A stretch of 27,050 nucleotides of DNA from Armatimonadota bacterium (GTDB taxonomy: Bacteria; Armatimonadota; Zipacnadia; Zipacnadales; FEN-943), in contig JANZZA010000120.1 of assembly GCA_026419655.1 (NCBI GenBank), forward strand, positions 1-27,050, read 5' to 3'. The stretch's first letter is position 1, and the number at the start of each line of letters is the position of its first letter. The position numbers and the translations under genes are program-made. Under the pieces are notes generated by a model that had not been told where the DNA came from, searched no databases, and saw nothing but the letters and a program-made list of their open reading frames with translations. Positions 15,388 to 22,433 of this stretch are shown in pieces.

Positions 15388-15658
15388 CAAGTGGCACTGG
15401 CGTCAGCAGCAGGTGCGCCAGGGGTAGGACCGCGAGGGCAGGGCCGCCGGAAGACGGGGGGCGTTGCCATCGGCAAGCTGGCCGCCGGGGACTGTCTGTA
15501 CATTGGCCTGAGAAAAGGATAGCGTTACCGGCTGCGGTCAGTGCCGGCGGTATAGCCCCAAGGGCAAACCCGACGCGTTCGAGGCGGGCCGTTGGAGTTT
15601 TGTGTCTTACTACGGGCGGACTGCGCAAATCCACGTGTGCGCGCGCTGGGCCGGGATC
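15388..15658. other. gap between convergent genes
   Basis: 271 bp between the stop codons of the GxGYxYP gene (plus) and the lipM-like gene (minus). A hairpin with arms ctggcg (15397-15402) and cgccag (15416-15421) follows the plus-strand gene but lacks a T tract. Nothing else is seen; reading frames here give no protein-like translation. Confidence 0.4.
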
Positions 15659-16489
15659 TTATGTTTGCGGACCACAGTCGGGGGCTGGCCCGGCCGGCTG
15701 ACGCAGGTTAAACTCTTGGCGCCCGTACTTTTCCTGCTCGATGTGCTTCGCCATTTGTTGTTCTTCAGGCAGAAGGGAGCTGGGCACGAAGTCCGCGCCC
15801 AAAACCTCTGAGAAGCCGGCCACAAAGGCTTCGACCAGTTCCTCCCAGGGCGGTCGCCGGCCAAGGATGTCCACCAGACCAGCCGCCTTGGCTGCAAGCT
15901 TCTGAGTGTCCTCTCGGGCCGGAAACACGCGCGCGTGTTTTTCTCTGTCCAGGGTCAGCGGTATTGAGCCGTGCTGGAGGATGAAACCATCGCGTCTTAC
16001 CTGGGCGCTGCCAATAATCTTGTGGCCGGCGGCGGTAAGGTCGGCACGGGTGGAGAGGGCAAAACAGGCCGCGGGTAAGTTGTCGCGCCGGGCTTCCTCG
16101 GCGCCCATGCGCGCCTGCAATCCCAATCGTCGCAGGCCCGCCATGAGCGCGGCACTTATTTGCCGGTAAGACCGCCCAAGACTCTGGCCCCCAGGAATAG
16201 CTGTGGCCGGCAAAACAATGCTGTAAGTCAGCTCATCGTCGTGCAGAATAGCCCGGCCGCCCGTGGGCCTGCGCACCAGTCCCAAACCGAGCTGGCGGAG
16301 CGTTTCGAGACTAACCTCGCCAGCGTCCTGGAAGTAGCCAAGGGACAGGGTAGGAGGCGTCCAGCGATAAAAGCGCAGGGTTACAGGCGCGAGGCCCTGC
16401 CGCGCGGCCTGCAGCAGGGCCTCGTCAACACTCATGTTCCACGAACCACTCGCCGGACCGTCCACCACAACGCGCCACTTATGCCTCAT
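15659..16489 (-). CDS. lipM: LipM-like octanoyl/lipoyl protein transferase (biotin/lipoate ligase fold)
   Basis: 276 residues of the lipoate-protein ligase/octanoyltransferase superfamily. Seen: WNMSVDEALLQAA (17-29), PTLSLGYFQDAGEVS (46-60), RRPTGGRAILHDDELTYSIVLP (73-94), and the region around Cys142 (LPAACFALSTRADLTAAGHKIIGSAQVRRDGFILQHGSIPL). The Cys in ACF matches the catalytic Cys region of LipM, and Lys157 in GHKIIG is the conserved lysine. LipM transfers octanoate from acyl carrier protein to GcvH. gcvH lies immediately upstream (49 bp), which supports LipM over LplA. The ATG at 16489 has gagg about 5 nt upstream. A LplA-type ligase activity cannot be excluded by eye. The last 25 or so residues are unconserved. 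Confidence 0.85.
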   Translation of the reverse strand: MRHKWRVVVDGPASGSWNMSVDEALLQAARQGLAPVTLRFYRWTPPTLSLGYFQDAGEVSLETLRQLGLGLVRRPTGGRAILHDDELTYSIVLPATAIPGGQSLGRSYRQISAALMAGLRRLGLQARMGAEEARRDNLPAACFALSTRADLTAAGHKIIGSAQVRRDGFILQHGSIPLTLDREKHARVFPAREDTQKLAAKAAGLVDILGRRPPWEELVEAFVAGFSEVLGADFVPSSLLPEEQQMAKHIEQEKYGRQEFNLRQPAGPAPDCGPQT

Positions 16490-16538
16490 CTAGTCCTCTG
16501 CACCTCGTCGCGGAATAGGACGGTCCACGGCCCTTGCG

Positions 16539-16994
16539 CTACTCATCCTCATCGAAAAGCAGGTCCTCGTCCTCTTCCAGGTCCAGCTCGTCCAGCTCTT
16601 CTTCTTCCTCTTCCTCTTCGATGTCGAGGGTCGCGAGGTACTGCTCATAGGTTAACAGCTCTTCGGGGTCATATTCCTCGGTAGGCTTAACGGCAATGAG
16701 CCAGCCAGCGCCGTAGGGGTCTTCGTTGATTGTCTCGGGCTCATCAATAACTTCGTCGTTGCGCCGGGTCACGGTGCCGCTGACGGGCGCGACGAGGTCT
16801 TCGACAGCTTTGGCCGACTCGACGCTGCCGAAGGGTTCGCCTCGTGTGACTTCCGCACCAACTTCTGGCAGCTCAACAAAGATTACTTCGCCCAGCTCGT
16901 CCTGGGCGTAGTCGGTAAGCCCGATTACCAGTTCCTCGCCGTCCTCCCGCACCCAGCAATGCCCCTCGTCGAAGCGCAGGTCCTCAAATTCCAT
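16539..16994 (-). CDS. gcvH: Glycine cleavage system H protein with a long acidic C-terminal tail
   Basis: The lipoyl carrier of the glycine cleavage system, also the entry point for octanoyl groups in LipM/LipL-type lipoylation. The H-protein core covers residues 1-123: FDEGHCWVREDGEELVIGLTDYAQDELGEVIFVELPEVG, then GSVESAKAVEDLVAPVSGTV with the lipoylated Lys62, then NEDPYGAGWLIAVKP. The usual length is about 125-130; here a tail of 27 residues (125-151) follows, of which 20 are Asp or Glu, starting with eight consecutive Glu. The start at 16994 has aaggagg about 9 nt upstream. No gcvT or gcvP gene is in the window. The acidic tail is genuine sequence in the open frame and ends at a normal stop. 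Confidence 0.93.
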   Translation of the reverse strand: MEFEDLRFDEGHCWVREDGEELVIGLTDYAQDELGEVIFVELPEVGAEVTRGEPFGSVESAKAVEDLVAPVSGTVTRRNDEVIDEPETINEDPYGAGWLIAVKPTEEYDPEELLTYEQYLATLDIEEEEEEEELDELDLEEDEDLLFDEDE

Positions 16995-17084
16995 CTCCTA
17001 CTCCTCCTTCGTCCGGTCGGATCCGGAGATTCGCTTCTGCCAGACTATGCCCGATGCCGTGCAGCGGCGGAACGGGCGGCTATT

Positions 17085-18677
17085 CTATCCTTCCACGCCT
17101 TCTTCCTCCACTGGCAGTTGGCGGAAGGTGGACGCCAGGTCTTGGCCTTCGCGGGCCGCCTTCCGCCAAGAAGCGGCGAAGATAATAGCCCCCACTATCA
17201 GCATCGTCAACCACGGAAAAACCGCGCATCCGGGCATGTTAGCCAGCCAAGCCTTCCAGGCGGGCTCGCCTGCAGCGAGCGCTTTCGTGGCCGACTGCAG
17301 GTACCTGGCCAGGTTATCCCACACCTGGACGATAAGCATCGCCCCGACCATGGTAACTGTACCAAGTCCGATGACCAGTTGTTCCCAGCGCTTCTTCAGG
17401 AAAGTCATTTGCTCGTGCAGTTGCGGGTTGCGACTCTTGAGGGTGATGAGTGTCAGCCCGGTGATTGCGTAGTTGAACAGTATGGCGAGCACCACTGCAT
17501 CTACGCCCAGATTGGCTGCTCCGAATTTATGGCACCCCAGCGCCCCCAGAGACGCGAAAACAGCAGTGGCGGCCAGAGCTATGCCTGGTGTGCGGAATCG
17601 GCGGTGTACCGCGGCCCAGCGCCGTGGAAATACTCCGTCACATGCCCAGGCATAGAACAGCCGCGACGAGCCGAGCAGCATTGGCGGCAAATCATCGGCC
17701 AGTACTACGGCCGCCATGAGCGCCACAAAGACCGCCAGTCCGGCCGGCATCAGGACGCCCAGAATCTCAGGCATCGAAAGCTCTGCTTCGTGCTCGCTCA
17801 CCACCTGGGCTACGTATTGCCAGGGCGCCGCGTGGTAAAGCCCATAAGACAGGCTTACGTAATAGCCGGCAATGATGAGGGCCGACAGCATCAAGGCCAG
17901 GGGAAGGGTGCGCCTCGGGTCGCGGGCTTCTCCGCCAGCTTGGGACGCCGTCTCGAAACCTATATATGCAAAGAACAGCATGACTACGGCCTTCGCCAGC
18001 GGCCCGAGGGTATGCAGGTTGGGCGGTGGAGAATACCTTGCGATAACTTCTTGTATGTTTACCCCGCGCTTGGCGAGCATCGCCTGGGCGTACACGTCGT
18101 GGTTGGCGGCCAGGGAGGCTCCAAGCATCACAGCACCGCCGGCAAACATTGTTAACATGAGAACTGACACAGTGAGGCCGTAGATGCGGACACCTATGTA
18201 GTTGATGAACCAGAAAAGCCATATCATGGCGATGGGCAGGCCCAGGCGCGCCTGCGGCGTTTCCAGCCACGCTGCAAGACTGTCCAGGTGTGCGTACAGC
18301 GCCGCCGCCTTCAGAAGAGCTACATCCATGTAGGCAATGACGCCGCAGGCAATGGAAAAGCCGTACCACTGCGAGAAGGTGGCGATGAATCCGAGAAAGG
18401 GGCTCAGTCCGCGTGAGATATATACGTAAGCTCCTCCGGCCCGGGGCATGGCAGAAGCCAGAGCTGCGTAAGCAGCGGCCACCAGTAAGGCTGGGATGGC
18501 GCCAACGGCGAAGGCCAGCGGAACCAGTCCTCCGACCCCAGGTACTGCTCCCTGAATTTCGATACTGAGCACGTTGATGCCGCCGCCCACCACCGTGCAG
18601 ACGGCTGTAGCCACCAACGCCCACAGTCCTAGCTCGCGCTTGAGCCTCAACTGGTGTTGCTTGCGCTCTTGAGCCAC
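17085..18677 (-). CDS. APC-superfamily amino acid permease
   Basis: A 530-residue protein with about 12-13 hydrophobic helices. The N-terminus matches the amino acid-polyamine-organocation family: RELGLWALVATAVCTVVGGGINVL (helix 1 with its glycine-rich break), AAYAALASAMPRAGGAYVYISRGLSPFLGFIATF (helix 2-3), and FFAYIGFETASQAGGEARDPRRTLP (helix 6 and loop). Also seen are LLGSSRLFYAWACDGVFPRRWAAVHRRFRTPGIAL and the late helices. It imports or exchanges an amino acid or amine at the cytoplasmic membrane. The start is GTG at 18677, with a poor Shine-Dalgarno. It lies 119 bp after the homocysteine methyltransferase homologue and 90 bp before gcvH on the same strand, so it may supply an amino acid such as glycine or methionine. 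That substrate is a guess from context. Confidence 0.88.
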   Translation of the reverse strand: MAQERKQHQLRLKRELGLWALVATAVCTVVGGGINVLSIEIQGAVPGVGGLVPLAFAVGAIPALLVAAAYAALASAMPRAGGAYVYISRGLSPFLGFIATFSQWYGFSIACGVIAYMDVALLKAAALYAHLDSLAAWLETPQARLGLPIAMIWLFWFINYIGVRIYGLTVSVLMLTMFAGGAVMLGASLAANHDVYAQAMLAKRGVNIQEVIARYSPPPNLHTLGPLAKAVVMLFFAYIGFETASQAGGEARDPRRTLPLALMLSALIIAGYYVSLSYGLYHAAPWQYVAQVVSEHEAELSMPEILGVLMPAGLAVFVALMAAVVLADDLPPMLLGSSRLFYAWACDGVFPRRWAAVHRRFRTPGIALAATAVFASLGALGCHKFGAANLGVDAVVLAILFNYAITGLTLITLKSRNPQLHEQMTFLKKRWEQLVIGLGTVTMVGAMLIVQVWDNLARYLQSATKALAAGEPAWKAWLANMPGCAVFPWLTMLIVGAIIFAASWRKAAREGQDLASTFRQLPVEEEGVEG

Positions 18678-18796
18678 TATAGACCACCGCCCGTTGGCTG
18701 CAGCGTTGACCAGCGCTCAGCGGCCAACCCCACTGTGCCCGGGTGTGCTTCAAAGGCGCAGCTTTGCGCCAGGCAGACAGTGGCGCACGACTGGCC

Positions 18797-19639
18797 TCAG
18801 GGTGCCGCCTGCGCTGCCCTGGCGACCTGGCGGATGTGGTCTGGGGTCGTCCCGCAGCATCCTCCAACTATGCGCGCGCCCATGCCGATGAGCTGCGCCG
18901 TAATCTCCCCGCTCCACGTTGGCGTGCCGTCGAAGACAGTTTCCCCGCCTTTCAGATGCGGCACGCCGGCGTTCGGCTGGGCCATCAGTACCCGCTCTCC
19001 GGCTACTTCCGCCATTTCGCCAAAAGCCGCCAGCAAGCCCTCAGGGTGTCCGCAGTTGGCCCCCATTATGTCTACGCCCAGCTCCATTAGCAGCTCAGCT
19101 GCCTGCCGGCCAGTCACGCCCATGCTGGTGCGGCCGTTAGGCAGGGAAAAGGACATGGTGATTGCTAGCGGCAGGTCCGGTGCCACCTGCCGCGCAGCGA
19201 CCACGGCGGCCTCGACTTCTTCCAGGGCTTCAAAAGTCTCGCCCAGGATGAAGTCCACCCCGAGGGGCAACATGGCCTCAAGCTGCTGGCGGTAGATGGC
19301 TACCGCGTCGTTGAAATCCAGAGTCCCAAGGGGGGCTAGAAGCTCTCCAGTGGGCCCCAGGTTTGCTCCCACATAACCAGCCTCCCCAATGGCCTTATGC
19401 AGTATTCTCACCGCTGTCGCTTGAATTTCAGCCGCCCTGCCTGCCAGTCCTGCCCGCTCCAGCATGGGCAGGTTGGCCGCGAAGGTATTGGTCTGAAACA
19501 CCTCAGCCCCAGCCTGCAGGTATTCGCGGTGCACTTCGGCCACGACGTCCGGGTGGGTGAGATTGGCCTCGGCTGAGTTGCGCAGCCGTAGCCCCTTGCG
19601 GGCCAGAACGGTCCCCATGGCACCTTCGCAGACAAGCAC
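18797..19639 (-). CDS. Homocysteine S-methyltransferase family protein
   Basis: A zinc-dependent methyltransferase of the family that moves a methyl group to homocysteine (MetH N-terminal domain, MmuM, YitJ-type). From GTG 19639 it is 280 residues. Seen: CEGAMGTVLARKG (4-16), ANLTHPDVVAEVHREYLQAGAEVFQTNTFAAN (25-56), ILGETFEALEEVE (131-143), and the zinc ligands Cys196 (MGANCGHPEG) and Cys261-Cys262 (VGGCCGTTPDHI). The canonical start is GTG at 19639, without a nearby Shine-Dalgarno. A perfect aaggagg (19691-19685) sits nine bases before an in-frame AUC codon (19675-19673). Starting there would add 12 residues (IKGDILASAQDH) that look like the family N-terminus. It is first in a run with an APC permease, gcvH and lipM. 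Confidence 0.87.
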   Translation of the reverse strand: MLVCEGAMGTVLARKGLRLRNSAEANLTHPDVVAEVHREYLQAGAEVFQTNTFAANLPMLERAGLAGRAAEIQATAVRILHKAIGEAGYVGANLGPTGELLAPLGTLDFNDAVAIYRQQLEAMLPLGVDFILGETFEALEEVEAAVVAARQVAPDLPLAITMSFSLPNGRTSMGVTGRQAAELLMELGVDIMGANCGHPEGLLAAFGEMAEVAGERVLMAQPNAGVPHLKGGETVFDGTPTWSGEITAQLIGMGARIVGGCCGTTPDHIRQVARAAQAAP

Positions 19640-19672
19640 ATGGTCTTGCGCCGAAGCCAGTATGTCCCCTTT

Positions 19673-19691
19673 GATTTGTTTGTTCCTCCTT
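19673..19691 (-). promoter_or_regulatory. Shine-Dalgarno placed before an AUC codon
   Basis: On the minus strand aaggagg (19691-19685), a 9-nt spacer and ATC (19675-19673) are in frame with the methyltransferase. No ATG, GTG or TTG lies within normal distance in that frame; the first is the GTG 36 bp downstream. Either AUC is used as a rare start or the assembly has a base error at this codon. Confidence 0.5.
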
Positions 19692-19720
19692 AGCCTGCTG
19701 TGCTGCTCACCGGAATGGCT

Positions 19721-19749
19721 ATGCTAGGAGCGAGTCCCGCGAATGTCAA
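19721..19749 (-). promoter_or_regulatory. sigma70-type promoter of the methyltransferase-permease-gcvH-lipM run
   Basis: Minus-strand TTGACA (19749-19744) and TAGCAT (19726-19721) are separated by 17 bp. The -35 matches consensus exactly and the -10 at four of six. The predicted start near 19714 gives a leader of about 40 nt ending in the aaggagg at 19691-19685. Confidence 0.65.
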
Positions 19750-19834
19750 CTTTACTTCTCGGCGATGGGAGTATTCAGTTTACTCAGGATTTCGTTTCAG
19801 GCAAGAAAGAGTGAGGCCTGGAGAGTTACCTTAG

Positions 19835-19954
19835 TGGTCTGTCCAGAACCCGGTGTTGACTTATAAACTGCCACAAAAGTGTATAAACTTGTGTGTCTCA
19901 CCTTTTGTCTCGGAGCGCGTCTCCCAGGCCGTGCAGCAACTTTTGCAACAGTCT
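19835..19954. mobile_element. 120-bp MITE-like element downstream of the cupin gene
   Basis: The right end, read inward, is agactgttgcaaaag (19954-19940), identical over 13 bases to the ends of the element at 4967-5085. The left end tggtctgtccagaac (19835-19849) is a diverged form. The 6-bp direct repeat ccttag flanks it flush on both sides (19829-19834 and 19955-19960), and the length is 120 bp. Inside, cacaaaagt and acttgtg (about 19872-19893) form a hairpin. No coding capacity. It lies between the methyltransferase promoter and the 3' end of the cupin gene. Confidence 0.6.
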
Positions 19955-19987
19955 CCTTAGAAGACCGGATACTGCCCTCGGCGACTG

Positions 19988-20344
19988 TCACCTGCTTATC
20001 TTTTCCCTAATCATAACGAGTAACATCTTGCATCTGGTTACGGCCCTGACGGCGTGCGGCTTGTTGGCGGGCATGATGACCAGGTCGCCTTCGGAAAGCA
20101 CCATTTGCTCGCCTGCGATAGCTACCTCAAGCTGTCCCTCAAGTACATAAACCAGTGCGTCATAGGGGGCCGTGTGCTCGCTTAGCCCCTCGCCCTCGTC
20201 GAAGGCAAAAGCGGTTACGGTGCCAGCTTTTTTGTCAACGATGGCCCGGCTTACTATTGCTGCGTCCTGATACTGGACTAGGTCGGCGGCCTTGAAAACC
20301 TTGCCGAGAAGCCTTTCGGTCGCGGTGGTCTTACGTTTTGCCAT
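19988..20344 (-). CDS. Small cupin-domain protein
   Basis: 118 residues forming a single cupin barrel. The first conserved motif is around GEGLSEHTAPYDALVYVLEGQLEVAIAG (52-79) and the second around LSEGDLVIMPANKPHAVRA (83-101). Likely metal ligands are His57 and His97; the usual second His of motif 1 is not in place, so metal binding may be altered. The ATG at 20344 follows ggggcgagg. It starts 30 bp after the FAD-dependent oxidoreductase on the same strand and is very likely cotranscribed with it. Such short cupins occur as regulators, isomerases or storage proteins; no specific reaction can be given. Confidence 0.85.
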   Translation of the reverse strand: MAKRKTTATERLLGKVFKAADLVQYQDAAIVSRAIVDKKAGTVTAFAFDEGEGLSEHTAPYDALVYVLEGQLEVAIAGEQMVLSEGDLVIMPANKPHAVRAVTRCKMLLVMIREKISR

Positions 20345-20374
20345 GGTTGCCTCGCCCCCAAGTACGGTTGCCGA

Positions 20375-22153
20375 TCACGAATAGGCTCGGACTTCGTAGA
20401 TTCTTGCTTGCGTGTCTCCCTGTGTCGCCTCGACAACGACGCGCAGGCCGCTTGTGGTCACGGGACGGGCAAGCTTGAGCACTCGCTTACGCTGATAGTT
20501 GTCAGTGATTCGCGCTAATGGGCGCCAGGCGCCGTCCAGCCAGGCTTCGATGCGGAAATCCTTGACGGTCTCTGGCTGAGGGCCGCGTACCTGCTTGCCG
20601 ACTGTAGAAGGATACTGGGAGTGGGTGAGAGGCCTGGCGAAGCCAGTATCAAAGGTCAGGTGTATTTCGCTGACGGACTGGTTTTGTGGCCACTTCAGTT
20701 CAATCCAATGCGGCAAGGCCTCGCCTTCACGGGAGGCCCATTGATTCGTGCTGCCGCGTGTGTACCGGGTTATCCCATTAGCGACGTTAGCTGCTTCGCT
20801 TTCCGGGGCCTCGCTGCTGGCGCGTATGGCGGGCTTTCGCGCCAGGTCCTTTTCGTCCTGAGCTGCCACGTCGGGGATGTACTGGTCCTGGCGCAAAAGG
20901 ATTTCCTGAAGCTCACGGATGTGCCTGTCGGCAACCTCGCGAGGCGTGCAGTTTCTTCGCACCGCCAGGGCAGCCGCTGTGCCGGCAGCCTGGCCCATGG
21001 CGGCGCCGGTGGCTGCCAGCCGTGTGGAGCCAAAGGCTACGTGAGTTGCCGACGCGCATCGGCCCGCGAACAGAAGGTTTTCTAAGTTTCGCGAATATAG
21101 CGACCTCAGCGGTATCGAGTAGATGTCTTCCAGCGGCAGCATCAGGGCAGGTGGCGCGGGGTCGTAGATTCCCCACGGCGGGTGCAGGTCTATGGGCCAG
21201 CCGCCGTGAGCAACAGCGTCGTGAAAGGGTCGGGCCTCGATAAGGTCCAGCTCTGTTAGCACGTGGTCGCCCATGAGGCGTCTGGTCTCGCGCTTGCCGG
21301 GCACCCAGCCAAACCATTCCAGGTCCCACGTGCGTGCCTCTTCTCGGCAGCGTGGGCAGTGGTTCTTGATGTGGTCCCAAAGACCCAGCAGGGTGGCGAC
21401 CAGCTCGTCGCGGACGCGCTCCGTATCGCGCGTCATATCGAAAACCCCACCCAGTTCGTTCCACCAGAAGCCATGGCGGCACAGGTCTGGATGCCGGTGG
21501 GGCAGAGCGTCGCAGCTCAGAAAGCGCCTGGCCCACGGCGGTGGAATAAAGTCTACCGGCTCACCCACGTCGCGAGCGATGAAGCACAGGCTGGCGCCCA
21601 GGGTAAGATTGTCGGGGCCAAGGGCGTGAGGCTCGCCGTACTCCTCGGGCGCCTCCCGGCCCATCCGGTAATCCGCGCCCGCAAAAAAACCCAGCCACCC
21701 ATCGCCGGTGCAGTCGAGGAACATGCTTCCAGCGACCGAGAAGGCGTGCTGGGTGGAGGGCCTGATAGCCTCGACCTGCGCAATCCTGCCGGGCGCGGCC
21801 ATCTTCACGCCCACGACGGAAGTGTTTAGCAGGAGCGTTATGCGCGGCTCTCGACGTATGGCGTCGTACAAAATCAAATCCCACATCACGGGCACGCAGC
21901 GCGAGTCGCGCACGGCGTCCTCCAGCCGCAACTCCTCGATGATTCCCGACTCCCGGGCGTGAGGGCGGTGGCCGTCAAAATCTGCCCCGCCGGCGTGCAC
22001 GCTGATTTCTGAGGAAGTGTTGCCGCCCAGCACCGGCCGGTCTTGAATCAATACCACGGTGGCCCCATTCCGCGCGGCTGCCAGGCTTGCGCACACGCCC
22101 GCCAGGCCTCCGCCGGCCACCACTACGTCAGCTTCTAAGCACTGTTCCTGCAT
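20375..22153 (-). CDS. FAD-dependent oxidoreductase with C-terminal discoidin-like (F5/8 type C) domain
   Basis: 592 residues. The N-terminal Rossmann motif DVVVAGGGLAGVCASLAAARNG (9-30) and VLIQDRPVLGGNTSSEI match the FAD_oxidored type (PF12831 group) found near glycan-degradation genes. MFLDCTGDGWLGFFAGADYRMGRE and LLFAGRCASATHVAFGSTRLAATGAAMGQAAGTAAALA are the characteristic second and third FAD-contact blocks. Residues about 435-592 (KPAIRASSE, TNQWASREGEALPHWIELKW, VSEIHLTFDTGF, VKDFRIEAWLDGAWRPLARI, GLRVVVEATQGDTQARIYEVRAY) form a discoidin-like beta-sandwich that often binds sugars. No signal peptide, so it should be cytoplasmic. The ATG at 22153 follows a gcggaga Shine-Dalgarno next to a small hairpin. 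The substrate is unknown; sugar or polyol oxidation is the natural guess. Confidence 0.85.
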   Translation of the reverse strand: MQEQCLEADVVVAGGGLAGVCASLAAARNGATVVLIQDRPVLGGNTSSEISVHAGGADFDGHRPHARESGIIEELRLEDAVRDSRCVPVMWDLILYDAIRREPRITLLLNTSVVGVKMAAPGRIAQVEAIRPSTQHAFSVAGSMFLDCTGDGWLGFFAGADYRMGREAPEEYGEPHALGPDNLTLGASLCFIARDVGEPVDFIPPPWARRFLSCDALPHRHPDLCRHGFWWNELGGVFDMTRDTERVRDELVATLLGLWDHIKNHCPRCREEARTWDLEWFGWVPGKRETRRLMGDHVLTELDLIEARPFHDAVAHGGWPIDLHPPWGIYDPAPPALMLPLEDIYSIPLRSLYSRNLENLLFAGRCASATHVAFGSTRLAATGAAMGQAAGTAAALAVRRNCTPREVADRHIRELQEILLRQDQYIPDVAAQDEKDLARKPAIRASSEAPESEAANVANGITRYTRGSTNQWASREGEALPHWIELKWPQNQSVSEIHLTFDTGFARPLTHSQYPSTVGKQVRGPQPETVKDFRIEAWLDGAWRPLARITDNYQRKRVLKLARPVTTSGLRVVVEATQGDTQARIYEVRAYS

Positions 22154-22162
22154 TGTCTCCGC

Positions 22163-22175
22163 CTCTCATAGAGAG
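22163..22175 (-). promoter_or_regulatory. small hairpin adjoining the oxidoreductase Shine-Dalgarno
   Basis: The arms ctctc and gagag with a 3-nt loop lie directly before gcggaga, ten bases from the ATG at 22153. It could modulate ribosome access. No regulator is suggested by the sequence. Confidence 0.3.
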
Positions 22176-22260
22176 GGGTGTTTACTCGCAGCTCGGGGTA
22201 TTCTCGCTCCAGCGCTCGATTCCTAGCCGACTGCGCGATGCCGTGCTGGACGCGGGGGCG

Positions 22261-22333
22261 TGCCCACCAGGAACGGCGCAAAAAGTTTGGGAAGGGAGGC
22301 TGGTGGGCAACCCTTTTCAAAGGGTTTACCCCA
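22261..22333 (-). promoter_or_regulatory. mutually exclusive hairpins in the galK-oxidoreductase gap
   Basis: A perfect 10-bp inverted repeat, tgcccaccag (22261-22270) with ctggtgggca (22300-22309), overlaps a second hairpin. The second pairs ctgg and ggg (from 22300) plus aaccctt (22309-22315) with aagggtt (22320-22326) and ccccag (22328-22333). The segment 22300-22309 is shared, so only one can form at a time, as in attenuators. No long T tract follows either arm, and no known riboswitch core is recognised. The gap 22154-22433 holds no gene. Confidence 0.4.
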
Positions 22334-22433
22334 GAAAAGCCGCCCGTAAGATTCCTGGGGTCGAGTGAGTGCCTCAATGTAAATCCTCAGCGACGCGTGC
22401 AGCCCCGCCTTTGATTCTAATCGCGCACAGACA

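Noticed and set aside
15381..15701. 106-codon frame at the convergent gap
   Set aside because: Arg/Gly/Ala-rich, overlaps the ends of both neighbouring genes and has no recognisable motif.
16959..18155. 398-codon open frame opposite the permease and gcvH start
   Set aside because: Antisense shadow; the translation is rich in His, Gln and Arg and matches nothing, while the minus strand encodes a clear APC permease.
22300..22333. Hairpin as an intrinsic terminator
   Set aside because: No T tract follows it directly on either strand; it is better explained as one arm of alternative structures.
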